DNA of 54,096 bases from a virus: positions 1 through 54,096 of the IMG/VR virus record IMGVR_UViG_3300005613_000081. One strand, written 5' to 3'. Both the position numbers and the translations under genes were made by a program. Shown here piece after piece: positions 16,931 through 27,400 of the stretch. Positions within the stretch are counted from its first letter, which is position 1. Each line of letters begins with the position of its first letter. The notes beneath the pieces are model-generated. The model searched no databases and was not told the origin of the DNA. It saw only the letters and a list, made by a program, of their open reading frames with translations.

Positions 16931-18511
16931 ATGGCGAGCGTTACGCGATGGACAAAATACGAAATAGATGCTATCGGATCTGCTGGTGATGGCGATGGGG
17001 AAGGATGTAAAGGTACTAGAGGATACTCAATTGGTACTGCTAGTGTTGGAGATACATTTACTATTGGTCCAACAACGAATAGACTACATCTTGCCATTGA
17101 TGGTGAGGCTGCTTCATATATTACTCTAGTTTCTGGTACTGATTTAGACCCAAGATTTGTAGCTAGAGATATAACGGAAAAATTACATCTTCTTAGTGGC
17201 CAAACTGAAGAATACTGGAGCCATGCTGTTTGTAGATGGGAGAATATACCAGATAAAGGTAATAGATTAAAAATTTATTCTGGTAGTTTAGGTAGTGGTT
17301 CTAGTGTTACTGTATCTAGCGGTACAAACGATGCTAAAACAGTGCTAGGTTTTGGAACTACGTCAGAAGTTGGTGGGTCTGCTACTGGTAATACTTTTGA
17401 TGGTACAGCTTCTGTTTCTGGTACATATTACGGATTTTTCGACGAAATGTATAAAGTAGTGATTGCTTGTGATAATGGTGGTTATGTAAGAGGGGTAGAT
17501 ACTCCTAGTCATACTGGCGGTACTTATGCTGGCACATTAACTACTGGTGGGATGTATAATGCTAGTCAAGATACTACTTATACAATTACGATAGATACTA
17601 CTAATGGTTCTACTATGGGTGCTGGCACTGGTAATGTTCCTCAAATGAGCTGGACTGATACTGGAACTGATACTGAGTCTACTGTTGATACTGAGTTATT
17701 ATATCCAAATTATTGGTATAAGGTAGGGACTAGGGGTCTAATGGTTAAGTTTACAGATGCTGCTTTTAGTAGTGATACTTGGACTGTTGCTTGTTATCAA
17801 CCTGATTATGCTCAGGGTACTAATGCAAGTGCACCGATAGGAGTTGCTAAATATACTTGGTCTTCTGATCGTGGGGATATGAGTAGTTCACCAATTACAA
17901 CAGTGTCTGGTGAGTATACAAGATTAGGGTCTAGAGGGCTGAATATAGAATTTGATGGTACTAATAATTTGTATGCTGGCGATGAGTTTTATGTTATAGT
18001 TGCTGCCCCACTACCATGTGATAAGGGTGAAGAAAGTTCTCATTATGATATTTCAAGTTTAAACTATGGCAATGTCACTGTATCAACAGAATCTGATGTT
18101 AAGTGTGTAATGTTTGAAATTGAAAGTGGCGCTGTTGAGATGAGTACGGTTAAATTTGGATTACAAAGCCATGGAAGTTTTAGTCATCATAACGAAGGTA
18201 ATAGTGATACATATTTTAGATTTGGTACAGTTGGTCCTGATAATACAGCTGGTACTTCTCCAACTAATGGTATTGAGTGGTATCCAGATATAGTGGCTGC
18301 AGATATAGATAGTGATGTTCCACCATCATATTTATATGCCACAGAAGATAATTTATCTGTTGTGGCTACGGCTGATCTTTCTGAAGCTGTTGGTAATTAT
18401 CCTTTATGTGGATTAACTAGTGACCCTCTGTGGTTAAATATTCATTTAGGGGCGAGTGAAACCGGTGCTAATAGTACTATTAATTACCGATGTTACTTTG
18501 ATTATAGTTAA
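16931..18511 (+). CDS. Putative tail fibre or adhesin protein with 'SGS...LGF' module (526 aa)
   Basis: Strong AAAGGAGG site. Residues about 37-157 carry the recurring module: DTFTIGPTTNRLHLAIDG, a YITLVSGTDL turn, a helix-like VARDITEKLH, then NRLKIYSGSLGSGSSV and VLGFG. The rest is Gly/Thr/Ser-rich and beta, with two further similar halves around TYTITIDTTNGS and RGLMVKF / RGLNIEF, suggesting internal duplication. The absence of catalytic motifs and its place between fibre genes favour a structural receptor-binding role. After this gene comes the only clear terminator found in the window. Confidence 0.75.
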   Translation: MASVTRWTKYEIDAIGSAGDGDGEGCKGTRGYSIGTASVGDTFTIGPTTNRLHLAIDGEAASYITLVSGTDLDPRFVARDITEKLHLLSGQTEEYWSHAVCRWENIPDKGNRLKIYSGSLGSGSSVTVSSGTNDAKTVLGFGTTSEVGGSATGNTFDGTASVSGTYYGFFDEMYKVVIACDNGGYVRGVDTPSHTGGTYAGTLTTGGMYNASQDTTYTITIDTTNGSTMGAGTGNVPQMSWTDTGTDTESTVDTELLYPNYWYKVGTRGLMVKFTDAAFSSDTWTVACYQPDYAQGTNASAPIGVAKYTWSSDRGDMSSSPITTVSGEYTRLGSRGLNIEFDGTNNLYAGDEFYVIVAAPLPCDKGEESSHYDISSLNYGNVTVSTESDVKCVMFEIESGAVEMSTVKFGLQSHGSFSHHNEGNSDTYFRFGTVGPDNTAGTSPTNGIEWYPDIVAADIDSDVPPSYLYATEDNLSVVATADLSEAVGNYPLCGLTSDPLWLNIHLGASETGANSTINYRCYFDYS

Positions 18512-18519
18512 TGGGTATT

Positions 18520-18543
18520 TGATTTTATTATATAGTAAAATCA
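18520..18543 (+). other. 8-bp inverted repeat (hairpin) just after the stop at 18511
   Basis: TGATTTTA (18520-18527) and TAAAATCA (18536-18543) are perfect complements around an 8-base loop. A run of A, not T, follows, so it is not a + strand terminator. It may stabilise the 3' end of the upstream message or bind a protein; AT-rich chance pairing is possible. Confidence 0.45.
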
Positions 18544-18580
18544 AAAAAATGGTTTATAATATATTAGATATTATAAATAA

Positions 18581-18609
18581 TTGTAGTATTAGATAAATAA
18601 ATATAAAAT
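18581..18609 (+). promoter_or_regulatory. Candidate sigma70-like promoter
   Basis: TTGTAG (18581-18586), a 17-base spacer, then TAAAAT (18604-18609). It precedes the terminator at 18695 by about 85 bases, so a transcript from here would be about 130 nt. In such AT-rich DNA chance matches are frequent. Confidence 0.3.
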
Positions 18610-18694
18610 ATAGATAATGAGTTTTATAAATAATTAAAAGGAAAAAACGACGATTTAATAGAATTACAGGCAAGGCAGTTTTTTATATAAAGGT

Positions 18695-18746
18695 AAGGAT
18701 AGATTGAATGGGAGTAGTGTCATTTGTCTATCCTTTTTTATTTTTA
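18695..18746 (+). terminator. Rho-independent terminator within the fibre cluster
   Basis: AAGGATAGA (18695-18703) pairs perfectly with TCTATCCTT (18727-18735). Inner AATG/CATT bases can extend the stem, and TTTTTATTTTT follows. It is the only convincing intrinsic terminator I see, and lies between the 526-residue protein gene and the small gene at 18785, splitting the late genes into two transcription units or ending a small RNA. Confidence 0.8.
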
Positions 18747-18784
18747 CAATAAATTTAACGAATTAGGAGAAGGAGGGTTAATAT

Positions 18785-19090
18785 ATGAATAGGTATTGGG
18801 AAGTCCAGTTAAAAGATGGGACTATTATACGTGAAGGACAAATGGAGTGGAGAAAAGTGCCTAAGAGGCATATTACCCGTTTGTCCTTATTTTTTGATCA
18901 TAAAAATTGGAATATTACTGGAAAAGAATCTTATTTTATTAAAAACAGAGCTTCTGTAGTGCCTGGTATCACAGAGTCTTTTAAAATTGAATCTAGGACA
19001 ATAGGTTTTTATGAAGGTGCTAAGAAAGTATGTTATACTGTTGATGAAAATACAGGTAAATTTAGTATGGAGGTTATAGATAATTCATAA
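18785..19090 (+). CDS. Small protein upstream of the giant Cys-rich gene (101 aa)
   Basis: Excellent site GGAGAAGGAGGG before the ATG. The product begins MNRYWEVQLKDGTIIREG, with basic, aromatic strands, and has no Cys-rich or membrane region. The layout (W-x-V-x-L-x-D-G, a Lys-rich middle, C-terminal YTVDENTGKF) looks like a small beta-barrel-type protein; such genes next to large tail proteins are often chaperones or adaptors (inference). Its stop TAA shares a base with the ATG of the 1772-residue gene (18785 stop at 19090), so both are coupled and may be partners. Confidence 0.75.
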   Translation: MNRYWEVQLKDGTIIREGQMEWRKVPKRHITRLSLFFDHKNWNITGKESYFIKNRASVVPGITESFKIESRTIGFYEGAKKVCYTVDENTGKFSMEVIDNS

Positions 19091-22000
19091 TGGTAGCTAC
19101 ACTAACACCAAATGTATGTCAGTATTGGATAACAGATGAACCTGTACAGTGTGAGTATTGGGACGATGTTAATAAGACATGTACTTTTGAACCTTCATCA
19201 GATGGTATTGAGGCTACACGTGCTCCTTATTGTAATAAAATAGGTACGGCTGTTGATTGTAATCATTATAGTGGTACTGGTATTAAGGCTAGATGTATTC
19301 TGCCAGATCCAAGTAGACATGTAGTTAATAGAACAACTGGTAAGAAGTGGGAGATTGATGATATTACTGGTTATAATGATGGTGATTGTGATGGCAGTGG
19401 TACTGATACTACTTGTGCTGGGTATTCGCCGTACCATATGGCTTTTAGTAAATTACAACCTACTTCGGATGAAAGCATAGATGATACTGGATTTTCTACT
19501 ATTGATGAGATTGGTTATAGACTTCCTATGAATTATGAAGTATATAATAAAAGAGCGAAACTAGGTAGATGTTATTGGTGGAAAGATGAGACTACGGATT
19601 TTTATATAGATAATGATCCTTCTAGTTTATCTTATGGTATGGTAATGACTTATATATCTAAATGCACTAATCCAGATGAAGTTACTTTTAAGTATAGGCA
19701 ATACAATTTTGATGAAGATACTGGTACTATAAATCCTCCTTGTAATGGAGCTAACCCAAGTTGTCCTCGTTATACTAGCAATGTTTGTTGGCAGTATTGT
19801 ATTGATGAAAAAATGAGACAGGGTAATAGAGTTTTAGCAGAACAAATTTTAGAATTAAGATATTATATAAAAAAAGATAAATGGACTGAATCTTTATATG
19901 AAAAGTCTTTTAAAGACCCTTATATTTTTGCTGGTACAAAAGCGTGGAAGGAATCATTGTATCAGGAAGAAGATAAATATTTAATAGTAGCAGCTCGTAC
20001 TTATATATCAGATTTTGAAGTATTTGATATTGATTATAATGAATCTCTTTTAACTGATGGTACTTCTGATTCAACATATAAAAAAGAGTACCCTACGTTA
20101 GTTAGAGACTTAAATAACTTTACTTTAACTCCAATTATTAGGAATACATTTGATGAGAATAGTGATGGTAAGTTTGTTTTTGAGGTGCCTAAACTACAAC
20201 ATAAGTATATTAAGATTGTTGGTGATGTTTTTTATTATGGTAGTACTTCTTATGGAGTTAATTTAAGTGATCCTGATTTATATTTTTTACCTCGTGAGTT
20301 ATTATATTTTGATAGTATGTCCGAAATAGAAAATAATTATATAGCGGCTGGTGCTTCGGATGGGTATACTAGTTTTTATAATAATTTAGAATGTTTATTA
20401 GAAAATTTAATTCATTATTGTCCGGATAAAGTAGCTGAGTCAGAAATCACAGGTGAGAACTCTTTTTATATGGATGTGGAGACGTTTTTTGGTAATAATG
20501 ATATTTTTGTTTTTGATAAAGGCAGTGGTGTTTGGGAATATGATAAAATCTCTGTGAAAAAGAATTTATGTAACGGGGTGGTTGGTCAAACTAGTTTTTC
20601 TGTTGATAATAGTGGTGGTACTATAAGTTATTTAGCATCGTATGAGAATAGTTTTTCTGGATTTGTAAATAAATCAGGTGAGGCTACTTTTTGTTTTTTT
20701 CCATTTATGTCAGAGGATGGTGGTGCTCAAGTAGATTATATTTATAATGATGGGGTAAGAAAAAGATTGAATTCTAATTATTCCTCTTTATCTGATATTG
20801 ACACTTATGAAATGTGTTATAAATTATACAAGGTGAAAGTGTTTGATAGATTATCGTTAGATCAGGAGAATTTTAGACTTTTTGGAAACGCTGGGTGGGT
20901 TTTAGTGACTATTCCGGATGGAAATATATTAAGCAATGTTATTAAGCCTTGGGAAGTATCTGGAGATATTACTATAACTGTTGTAGATGCCTTGAACGTA
21001 TCTCATAGTATTAAAATGGAAGTGGTTGATAGAGAATCAAACGTAGAGAAATTAGAGGTTAATCAAATAATAATAAAACCGGAAGATGTTGAAGATTTTA
21101 GACAGCCCTGTAGTGCTAAATTAAATATTGGTCCTATATATAATTATGAGAAGAGTAGTTTTGAAGATTATGAGGGAAGTGAAAGTCGTGAATTAGTAAG
21201 GGAATCCTTTTTAGATGATGATGATGTGATTGATTATAGAGTTGTTACTGAATTAAAAGAAGAGAATGGTCAGTATACTCTTACAAAATTTGGTACTGAG
21301 ACATTAATGATATCTGTTGTTTTTAAAGGGTCTAGTGGTAGACCTAAAGGTCAAATTAAGACCAAAATATTAACGTGGGTTAGACAGCCTTATTGTAGAG
21401 ATGTTGAAATATATTATAAGTGGTATGCTGAATATCAGAAATGTGTTTTATTACCAGAAATGAGGTGTTATGGTACCACAGGTTTAAGATGTGAAATAGG
21501 ATTAAATAAAATTACTATGGTTCCCCCTTGTGGAGATCATGATTTATCCTTGTGGAGTGGTAAAGGTTCTATGTGGTATCCTTATGAAGAATGTGATAGT
21601 GTTGCTAGATGGAATATAGTTGGTAATTTAACTGAATGGGATATTAATATTATGGATTGTTTTTGGGAGGGTGTAGATCCGCCGCACGGTTCTTGGGATA
21701 TGCGTATGTTAGGTCCAGACCAAGAAGAAGCTCGTACATGTGGTACACATGCTCAGTTATGGGCTTGTACTTGTGATTGGAGTTTTTGTAATTATAATAA
21801 AGTAACAGAAAATATATTTTGTGGTACAGGTATGTATAGAGGTGGTATAGATGGGGATGATTACTATAGGTGCATAAGAAATGATGGTGATGCACCTAAA
21901 TTTGGAAATGTTATAAGAGATTTTCTAAGAAGTTTTAGGTCTATAGATAATATAGATTATTATTATTTTGATGGTAGGTCTTTTTATAGAAATAGAAAAT

Positions 22001-24408
22001 GGGTACCTATGCCTGAGTTTTATACAACTGTTGATGTAACTAGTGATACTAGTGAGTACCCATTTCTTTTGTATTCTAGTAATGATTTTTATGATGATGG
22101 TGGATCCTTTATACATCCTATGGGGTTGTTATTAGCTAGTTATAACATTGAAGGAGTAGATATTGAGGAGGAATTATATAAAGATGATAGTGGATTGGAG
22201 ACATTGCGTCATAGATTTGATGATGTTTTTGAAACACATTCAACTGTTGCTGGTATATATTACCCATATCCTAAAGATCTTTATTGTAAAATGGTAGGTG
22301 GAGATCTTAAACCTGTTATGAGTTGGTATACTTATAAGGATTTTCCTGGTGATGGTGGTGGTGCGGATAAATCTATACAATGGGCATGGCAAGAAATTTG
22401 GGTAGATTTAGAAAGAAGCAAAGATTTGTTTAATAATATAACTACTTTAGAGTGTAGTAGTTCAGATGATAGTATATTATGTTGTCCAGAAATAGATATT
22501 GATGATAGTGGTGAATTACATGGTCCGTATTTTTTCCAAGATGAGGTTGTTTATGGAAAACATTGTTTTATAGAAGTAGAGTACCCTGATTATAGATATG
22601 ATGTTGAATTAAAAGAACATAGATTGGTTTGTGATGAGGGTGACCATGTTATTAAATTAATACCACCAGATTTTTCGGCTAATGATGATGGTGATATTAA
22701 TGTGTTTTTTGAAATTCAGTTAGATAGTGGTCCATCTAGGTTGTTTGATATTAATGGTGAGTGGGATCCTGATGATTCGCACGAATATTATGATTTATAC
22801 ACTACTTGTACTAATAGCCCATGGGTAGAGACTGTTACACTTTTTGGTACCGGATACACCAGTTCTTCGGAGGAAGACGCCGAAAGTGATGGTAGGATGA
22901 TTTTAACTTATGATAGTATTGGTGAAGAAGTTAAAGAGTATTATCAAAGAGGTTTAGATGTTGCACTTGTGCCAAGTAAATTGGTTTATTTACCATTGAA
23001 TACTGAATTACTTTCTTCGGAGAATTATGAAGTTAAATTTAGTGTTATACCAGATGAGGCTGGGGAAGAAGTTGAAGTTGATGAATGGTATTCATTACCA
23101 AATTGTTTTTATGTTATGTATTATTGCGGTGATCATAATGAAATAGAAATTGAATTTAATGTTACTAAAGAAGAAGGTAGTGATGTAGGTATAATAAGTA
23201 AATTAAAATGTGAATTTGAATTTGGAGCTGTGGACTCTGAAGAAGAAGCTCCAAAAGGAGCATGGTTTGGTGAATTATATCATTTACCAGCTGTGGAAAT
23301 ATATATTGATAATGTGGTAAAATATCAATGTGATGATATGTATTTATCAGATAATAAAGAAGGTATTACTACTAAAAGTTGTGTTTATGATTTTAATTTA
23401 AGTCCTGAAGATATACTTAATTCTAAGGAAAGTGAAGCTGGGAAAAGAAGGGATGGTCACGATACAAATGTAAATGTTAAAATTAAGTTTAGAATAGCTC
23501 CTACAGATGGTGAAATAACTGAATATGGATTAGATAAATATTATATTTCTGCTTACAATAAAGTGAAAGTAAATTGTATTTATTTATACCATGTAAATTT
23601 TATAGAGGCTACTGAGAATATAACCACTTGGGAACGTAAATATCATATTTCATACGGTAAACATGGGGATTTTCCACCACATGGGTATGATAGTACTGGA
23701 TCTTTGCTTTATCTTCTTAATAAAGATAGGTCTACAGTGTATCAATATGATTCAATAGGTGGTGTTGCCGGTATGCCTAATAGTAATAATTCTTGTAAAA
23801 CTATGAACAAATGTAGAGGTAGAATAATGAATTCGTGCCATGCTGATAAGGAACCTTTGCCAGGTAGTGATTTATATACATGGGAAGCTGAGCAGAAGAA
23901 AATATACGATGCTGTGGTAGATAGTGGTGCTGTTAGTTTTCAAATGACAGCTGTTTGTCCGCCAGGGTTACAAACATATTTAGATTTATCTGGATCGACA
24001 TTTCAGCCATGGTCTTGTGCTTTTGTAAATACAGCGTTAATGAAGCTATCTCCTGTTATACCAAGAGCAAAATTTAATGCTGATGGCCATCGTTTTGATT
24101 GGGATTTTAGTAATATTGGTAAAGCAACGCTGTGCGGCGGTTTATTTTCACATTTTTATAGATATGATGTTTTTGAGTATGTTTATAGAAGAGCTGCAGA
24201 GCCAGATAACATGTTGTGGGATAGTATGGACGCTCTTATAGCTTATTATAGAGGTACTGGATCTTTTCTTGTTCATCCATTGAAATATTTGTCAAATCTT
24301 ATGAATAAGACTGATGAATATCAAAACAATGTTAGGTCATTAGCAATTCAATACGCTTTGTTTGATCGTCAAGATTGTCAATTACCCCCAGCGCCGCCTA
24401 TTATGTAA
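19090..24408 (+). CDS. Giant Cys-rich virion-associated protein (1772 aa)
   Basis: No family recognised. Cysteines cluster in the first 240 residues (NVCQYW, VQCEYWDD, KTCTFE, PYCNK, VDCNHY, ARCILPD, TTCAGY, NPPCNGANPSCPRYTSNVCWQYC), near residues 780-945 (QPYCRDV, MRCYG, LRCEIG, ACTCDWSFCNY) and near residues 1570-1680 (CRGRIMNSCHAD, VCPPG). Long Asp/Tyr-rich beta segments lie between. There is no signal peptide or membrane helix. Extracellular disulfide-stabilised domains or metal sites would fit an exposed fibre. The start overlaps the stop of the 101-residue gene by one base. Size and position suggest a tail-tip or fibre protein; function is unknown. Confidence 0.75.
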   Translation: MVATLTPNVCQYWITDEPVQCEYWDDVNKTCTFEPSSDGIEATRAPYCNKIGTAVDCNHYSGTGIKARCILPDPSRHVVNRTTGKKWEIDDITGYNDGDCDGSGTDTTCAGYSPYHMAFSKLQPTSDESIDDTGFSTIDEIGYRLPMNYEVYNKRAKLGRCYWWKDETTDFYIDNDPSSLSYGMVMTYISKCTNPDEVTFKYRQYNFDEDTGTINPPCNGANPSCPRYTSNVCWQYCIDEKMRQGNRVLAEQILELRYYIKKDKWTESLYEKSFKDPYIFAGTKAWKESLYQEEDKYLIVAARTYISDFEVFDIDYNESLLTDGTSDSTYKKEYPTLVRDLNNFTLTPIIRNTFDENSDGKFVFEVPKLQHKYIKIVGDVFYYGSTSYGVNLSDPDLYFLPRELLYFDSMSEIENNYIAAGASDGYTSFYNNLECLLENLIHYCPDKVAESEITGENSFYMDVETFFGNNDIFVFDKGSGVWEYDKISVKKNLCNGVVGQTSFSVDNSGGTISYLASYENSFSGFVNKSGEATFCFFPFMSEDGGAQVDYIYNDGVRKRLNSNYSSLSDIDTYEMCYKLYKVKVFDRLSLDQENFRLFGNAGWVLVTIPDGNILSNVIKPWEVSGDITITVVDALNVSHSIKMEVVDRESNVEKLEVNQIIIKPEDVEDFRQPCSAKLNIGPIYNYEKSSFEDYEGSESRELVRESFLDDDDVIDYRVVTELKEENGQYTLTKFGTETLMISVVFKGSSGRPKGQIKTKILTWVRQPYCRDVEIYYKWYAEYQKCVLLPEMRCYGTTGLRCEIGLNKITMVPPCGDHDLSLWSGKGSMWYPYEECDSVARWNIVGNLTEWDINIMDCFWEGVDPPHGSWDMRMLGPDQEEARTCGTHAQLWACTCDWSFCNYNKVTENIFCGTGMYRGGIDGDDYYRCIRNDGDAPKFGNVIRDFLRSFRSIDNIDYYYFDGRSFYRNRKWVPMPEFYTTVDVTSDTSEYPFLLYSSNDFYDDGGSFIHPMGLLLASYNIEGVDIEEELYKDDSGLETLRHRFDDVFETHSTVAGIYYPYPKDLYCKMVGGDLKPVMSWYTYKDFPGDGGGADKSIQWAWQEIWVDLERSKDLFNNITTLECSSSDDSILCCPEIDIDDSGELHGPYFFQDEVVYGKHCFIEVEYPDYRYDVELKEHRLVCDEGDHVIKLIPPDFSANDDGDINVFFEIQLDSGPSRLFDINGEWDPDDSHEYYDLYTTCTNSPWVETVTLFGTGYTSSSEEDAESDGRMILTYDSIGEEVKEYYQRGLDVALVPSKLVYLPLNTELLSSENYEVKFSVIPDEAGEEVEVDEWYSLPNCFYVMYYCGDHNEIEIEFNVTKEEGSDVGIISKLKCEFEFGAVDSEEEAPKGAWFGELYHLPAVEIYIDNVVKYQCDDMYLSDNKEGITTKSCVYDFNLSPEDILNSKESEAGKRRDGHDTNVNVKIKFRIAPTDGEITEYGLDKYYISAYNKVKVNCIYLYHVNFIEATENITTWERKYHISYGKHGDFPPHGYDSTGSLLYLLNKDRSTVYQYDSIGGVAGMPNSNNSCKTMNKCRGRIMNSCHADKEPLPGSDLYTWEAEQKKIYDAVVDSGAVSFQMTAVCPPGLQTYLDLSGSTFQPWSCAFVNTALMKLSPVIPRAKFNADGHRFDWDFSNIGKATLCGGLFSHFYRYDVFEYVYRRAAEPDNMLWDSMDALIAYYRGTGSFLVHPLKYLSNLMNKTDEYQNNVRSLAIQYALFDRQDCQLPPAPPIM

Positions 24409-24424
24409 TAGAGGAAGGAAATAA

Positions 24425-27400
24425 ATGTCATATAATTTTTTAAGAGATGCCAGACATATACAAAACTCATTTTTATGTAAATATGATAGTTTAGATGGGT
24501 ATGCTTCTGATTTCCATATAAATGGAAATGTAGACGGGTGGGATGTCTATAATAATATTTATTTATATGGTTGTTGGGGTAGTGTGCTTTTTGGTACTAG
24601 TTACGATAGAGATTGTTATATAAGTAGGTCCAATGTTTTTGAATATGTTGAAGCTGAAAGTTATTATTATATTAAACTTATGATGAAAGTTACTAATAAT
24701 AATAGTGGTAAAGTTGTTCAGGGGCTTACTACTGGTAGGATAAGATGGATAACGATTACCGATTCTACTTGGGATGAAGACAAACAATTAGATTTTGATA
24801 TAATAGCTGACGATAAATGGCGTTTGTATACAATAAACATGGGACCTGAGCAGTTATGGCAGGGAGATGTTAATAATTTAAGAATTTATCCTTTTATTGA
24901 TGGATGGGAAGGGGATGAGTTTGCTATTAAATTTATTAAAGTATCTTCTTTAAATAATTGGTCATGTTCAAATACACAATGCTCATATTATACTCAGTAT
25001 AATCATCCATGTGCTGGAGCTGGGAGTAGAGGAAGTTGTGAAGCTGGTATAGATAAATCTTCTTATACTACTGTATCTGGAGTTAGTGATAATCTTATAA
25101 TTAATATAGATGGGTATGGTGATGAAGAGTTTTCATTAGGAAATAATGTAAATGTTACTGGTATAGAAATGGCTAGGATTATAGGAGATAAAGTATCTAC
25201 TGTAGGAATTGGTGGGTATGCGTTTGTTGATGTAGAATACCTAGAAACTAATAAACTGAAAATAAAATCTGGTAGTATTGGATCAGATAGTTATGTAGAA
25301 GTTAAATATTCAACAGCATCTGAGGCTTTGGGATTTTATGATAATGGTATTAATGTATCTAATCATACTAGTGGGCTAGATCCAGCTGATAAATTTGATT
25401 ATACTTCGTCTAGATTACTACAATCATTTGAAATTAATAAATTAATAGATGGTGATAAAGAAAATGTAGCTTATATACATAACCCTAATCAATATAATGT
25501 TGAGGGTGGTAGAAAGGATTTTAATGAAATTGGAGTTTCTAAATTAATTTCAGAAATAGGTGGTGTTGATTACTATGAATCTCTTGGTAATAATAATAAA
25601 ACTTTAATAGACTTATCACATCCTATTAATAATAATGGTAGAATTAAAGCTATTTATTTGTATGGTAGAATATCTACTTTGTCTAAAGTTAAAATATGTA
25701 GGCCTAAGAAGGACGGTACTTTGGAAGTTGTTTGTAGTTTGGATTTACCATTAGAAGATGACAGTAAATTATATACTTATCTTCCGATTAATTATAGGTT
25801 AGATTGTAGTGTTTTGGTTAATAAAGGCGATTTAATTGGTATTTATAATGCTGATTTATATGTTGGTTTGACACTAAGAGGATATCCAGATGCTAGTTTT
25901 TACCATGTTAGTGGTGAAGTTAGTGGTACATTTGATCCTGGTAAAGTGTATTCGTTTGGTGTGGCTGGATTTGCTATATATGCTAGAGGAGATAGATATC
26001 AAAATAATTTATTATTAGATATAGATTTTGGTAATAGGATTAATATAGAGGAAGTTAATTTGTATGGTGAGGAAAACGCTGAATATTTAGAATTTAATAT
26101 AGCTTCTTGTTTAGATGTTAGTTGGCAGGTGGATTTATTTAGTGAATCTCATTATCATAGTGGCACTAATTGGTTAAACGGTGATCCTTGGACTGATGTT
26201 CACCAAAATATAGCTTATGGCGAAGATTGTTTGGATGATTGTATAGTTACTGCTGATAACGGTCAAGCTGGAGATACTTATGGTAATGATTCTAATGGAT
26301 TATGGACATCCGGAGACCATTCATATTTTTATGTAAATGGTGATGCTGAATGGTTATATTCAGATGAATGTACTGGTAAGACTGAATATTGTTGGCCTTA
26401 CGTTCCTGGGTCTGCTTTAGGTATAAGAACTGAAAGGGTGGGTGGTTTTACTTATGACCCTATAGCATTTACATTAATTTTTCCTCACGGGTTTAGAACT
26501 AGTATTCACAAAAGTATAATGTATTTTAAAGAGAGGGATAATTTTAGAAGTGTAGCTTTATCTTATTATTTAGGGCCCTATAATTTTACTGGTGATGCTG
26601 ATACCACATCCTTCAAATTGATACCAAGTTATAATTCAATTGGTTTAGATGGGTCTTTATATACTTATGAAAATAGTGGGGAAATTAGAGATTATATATT
26701 TAAAAATCCAACTAATCAAAGAATTATATATGCTAATGGTGCAGCTTCAAATTGGCGGGAATACCAAGCAGCTTTATGGGCTGATTGGGTTATACTAGAA
26801 CATAATTTCGATCCAGTAGAGTGTTATGGTTTTAGGATATATACTGATCATCATTATAGTACAAAAATAATGGAGTTAGAGGTTTATAGTAAAATAGAAA
26901 CTGATCCGTCTCTTTTAGATAATATTAGTTTATCTTTTTCGGATTATGATGATATTTGGAAAACAGCTAGTTTTGTTGAGGAATCATCTAATAAAGTCTC
27001 TGCTTTTATAGGAGGTTCTCCAAGGTATGTTTCTATAGAAATAGAATCTGCAAATGAATTTAGTGTTAACGAAATTGAATTTTTAGTCGGTGACCAATTA
27101 AAATTAGAGAGTTGTGAAGATACAATATTACTTAGTGAATCTGGGATAAATAAAGTAAATAAAGCCATGTCTATTGGTATAGAAAATATTTATGATATAC
27201 CATTGGATTTAACTGTTGATATACCAAAAGAAATATCTGATACAGATGGTATTATATTTTGGAGTAAGCTAGGATCTCAAGATGAGATTGATAATCCTGA
27301 AATAGGCCCTGGGTGTATATTACACAAAAATGATGATTATGATATACGAAATGATAATTGTCAATGTGCCATTAATATTCCGTGCTACGGTTTAAAAAAT

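Noticed and set aside
18520-18543. Hairpin as a terminator for the 16931 gene
   Set aside because: It is AT-only in practice and followed by A rather than T on the transcribed strand; the real terminator is at 18695.
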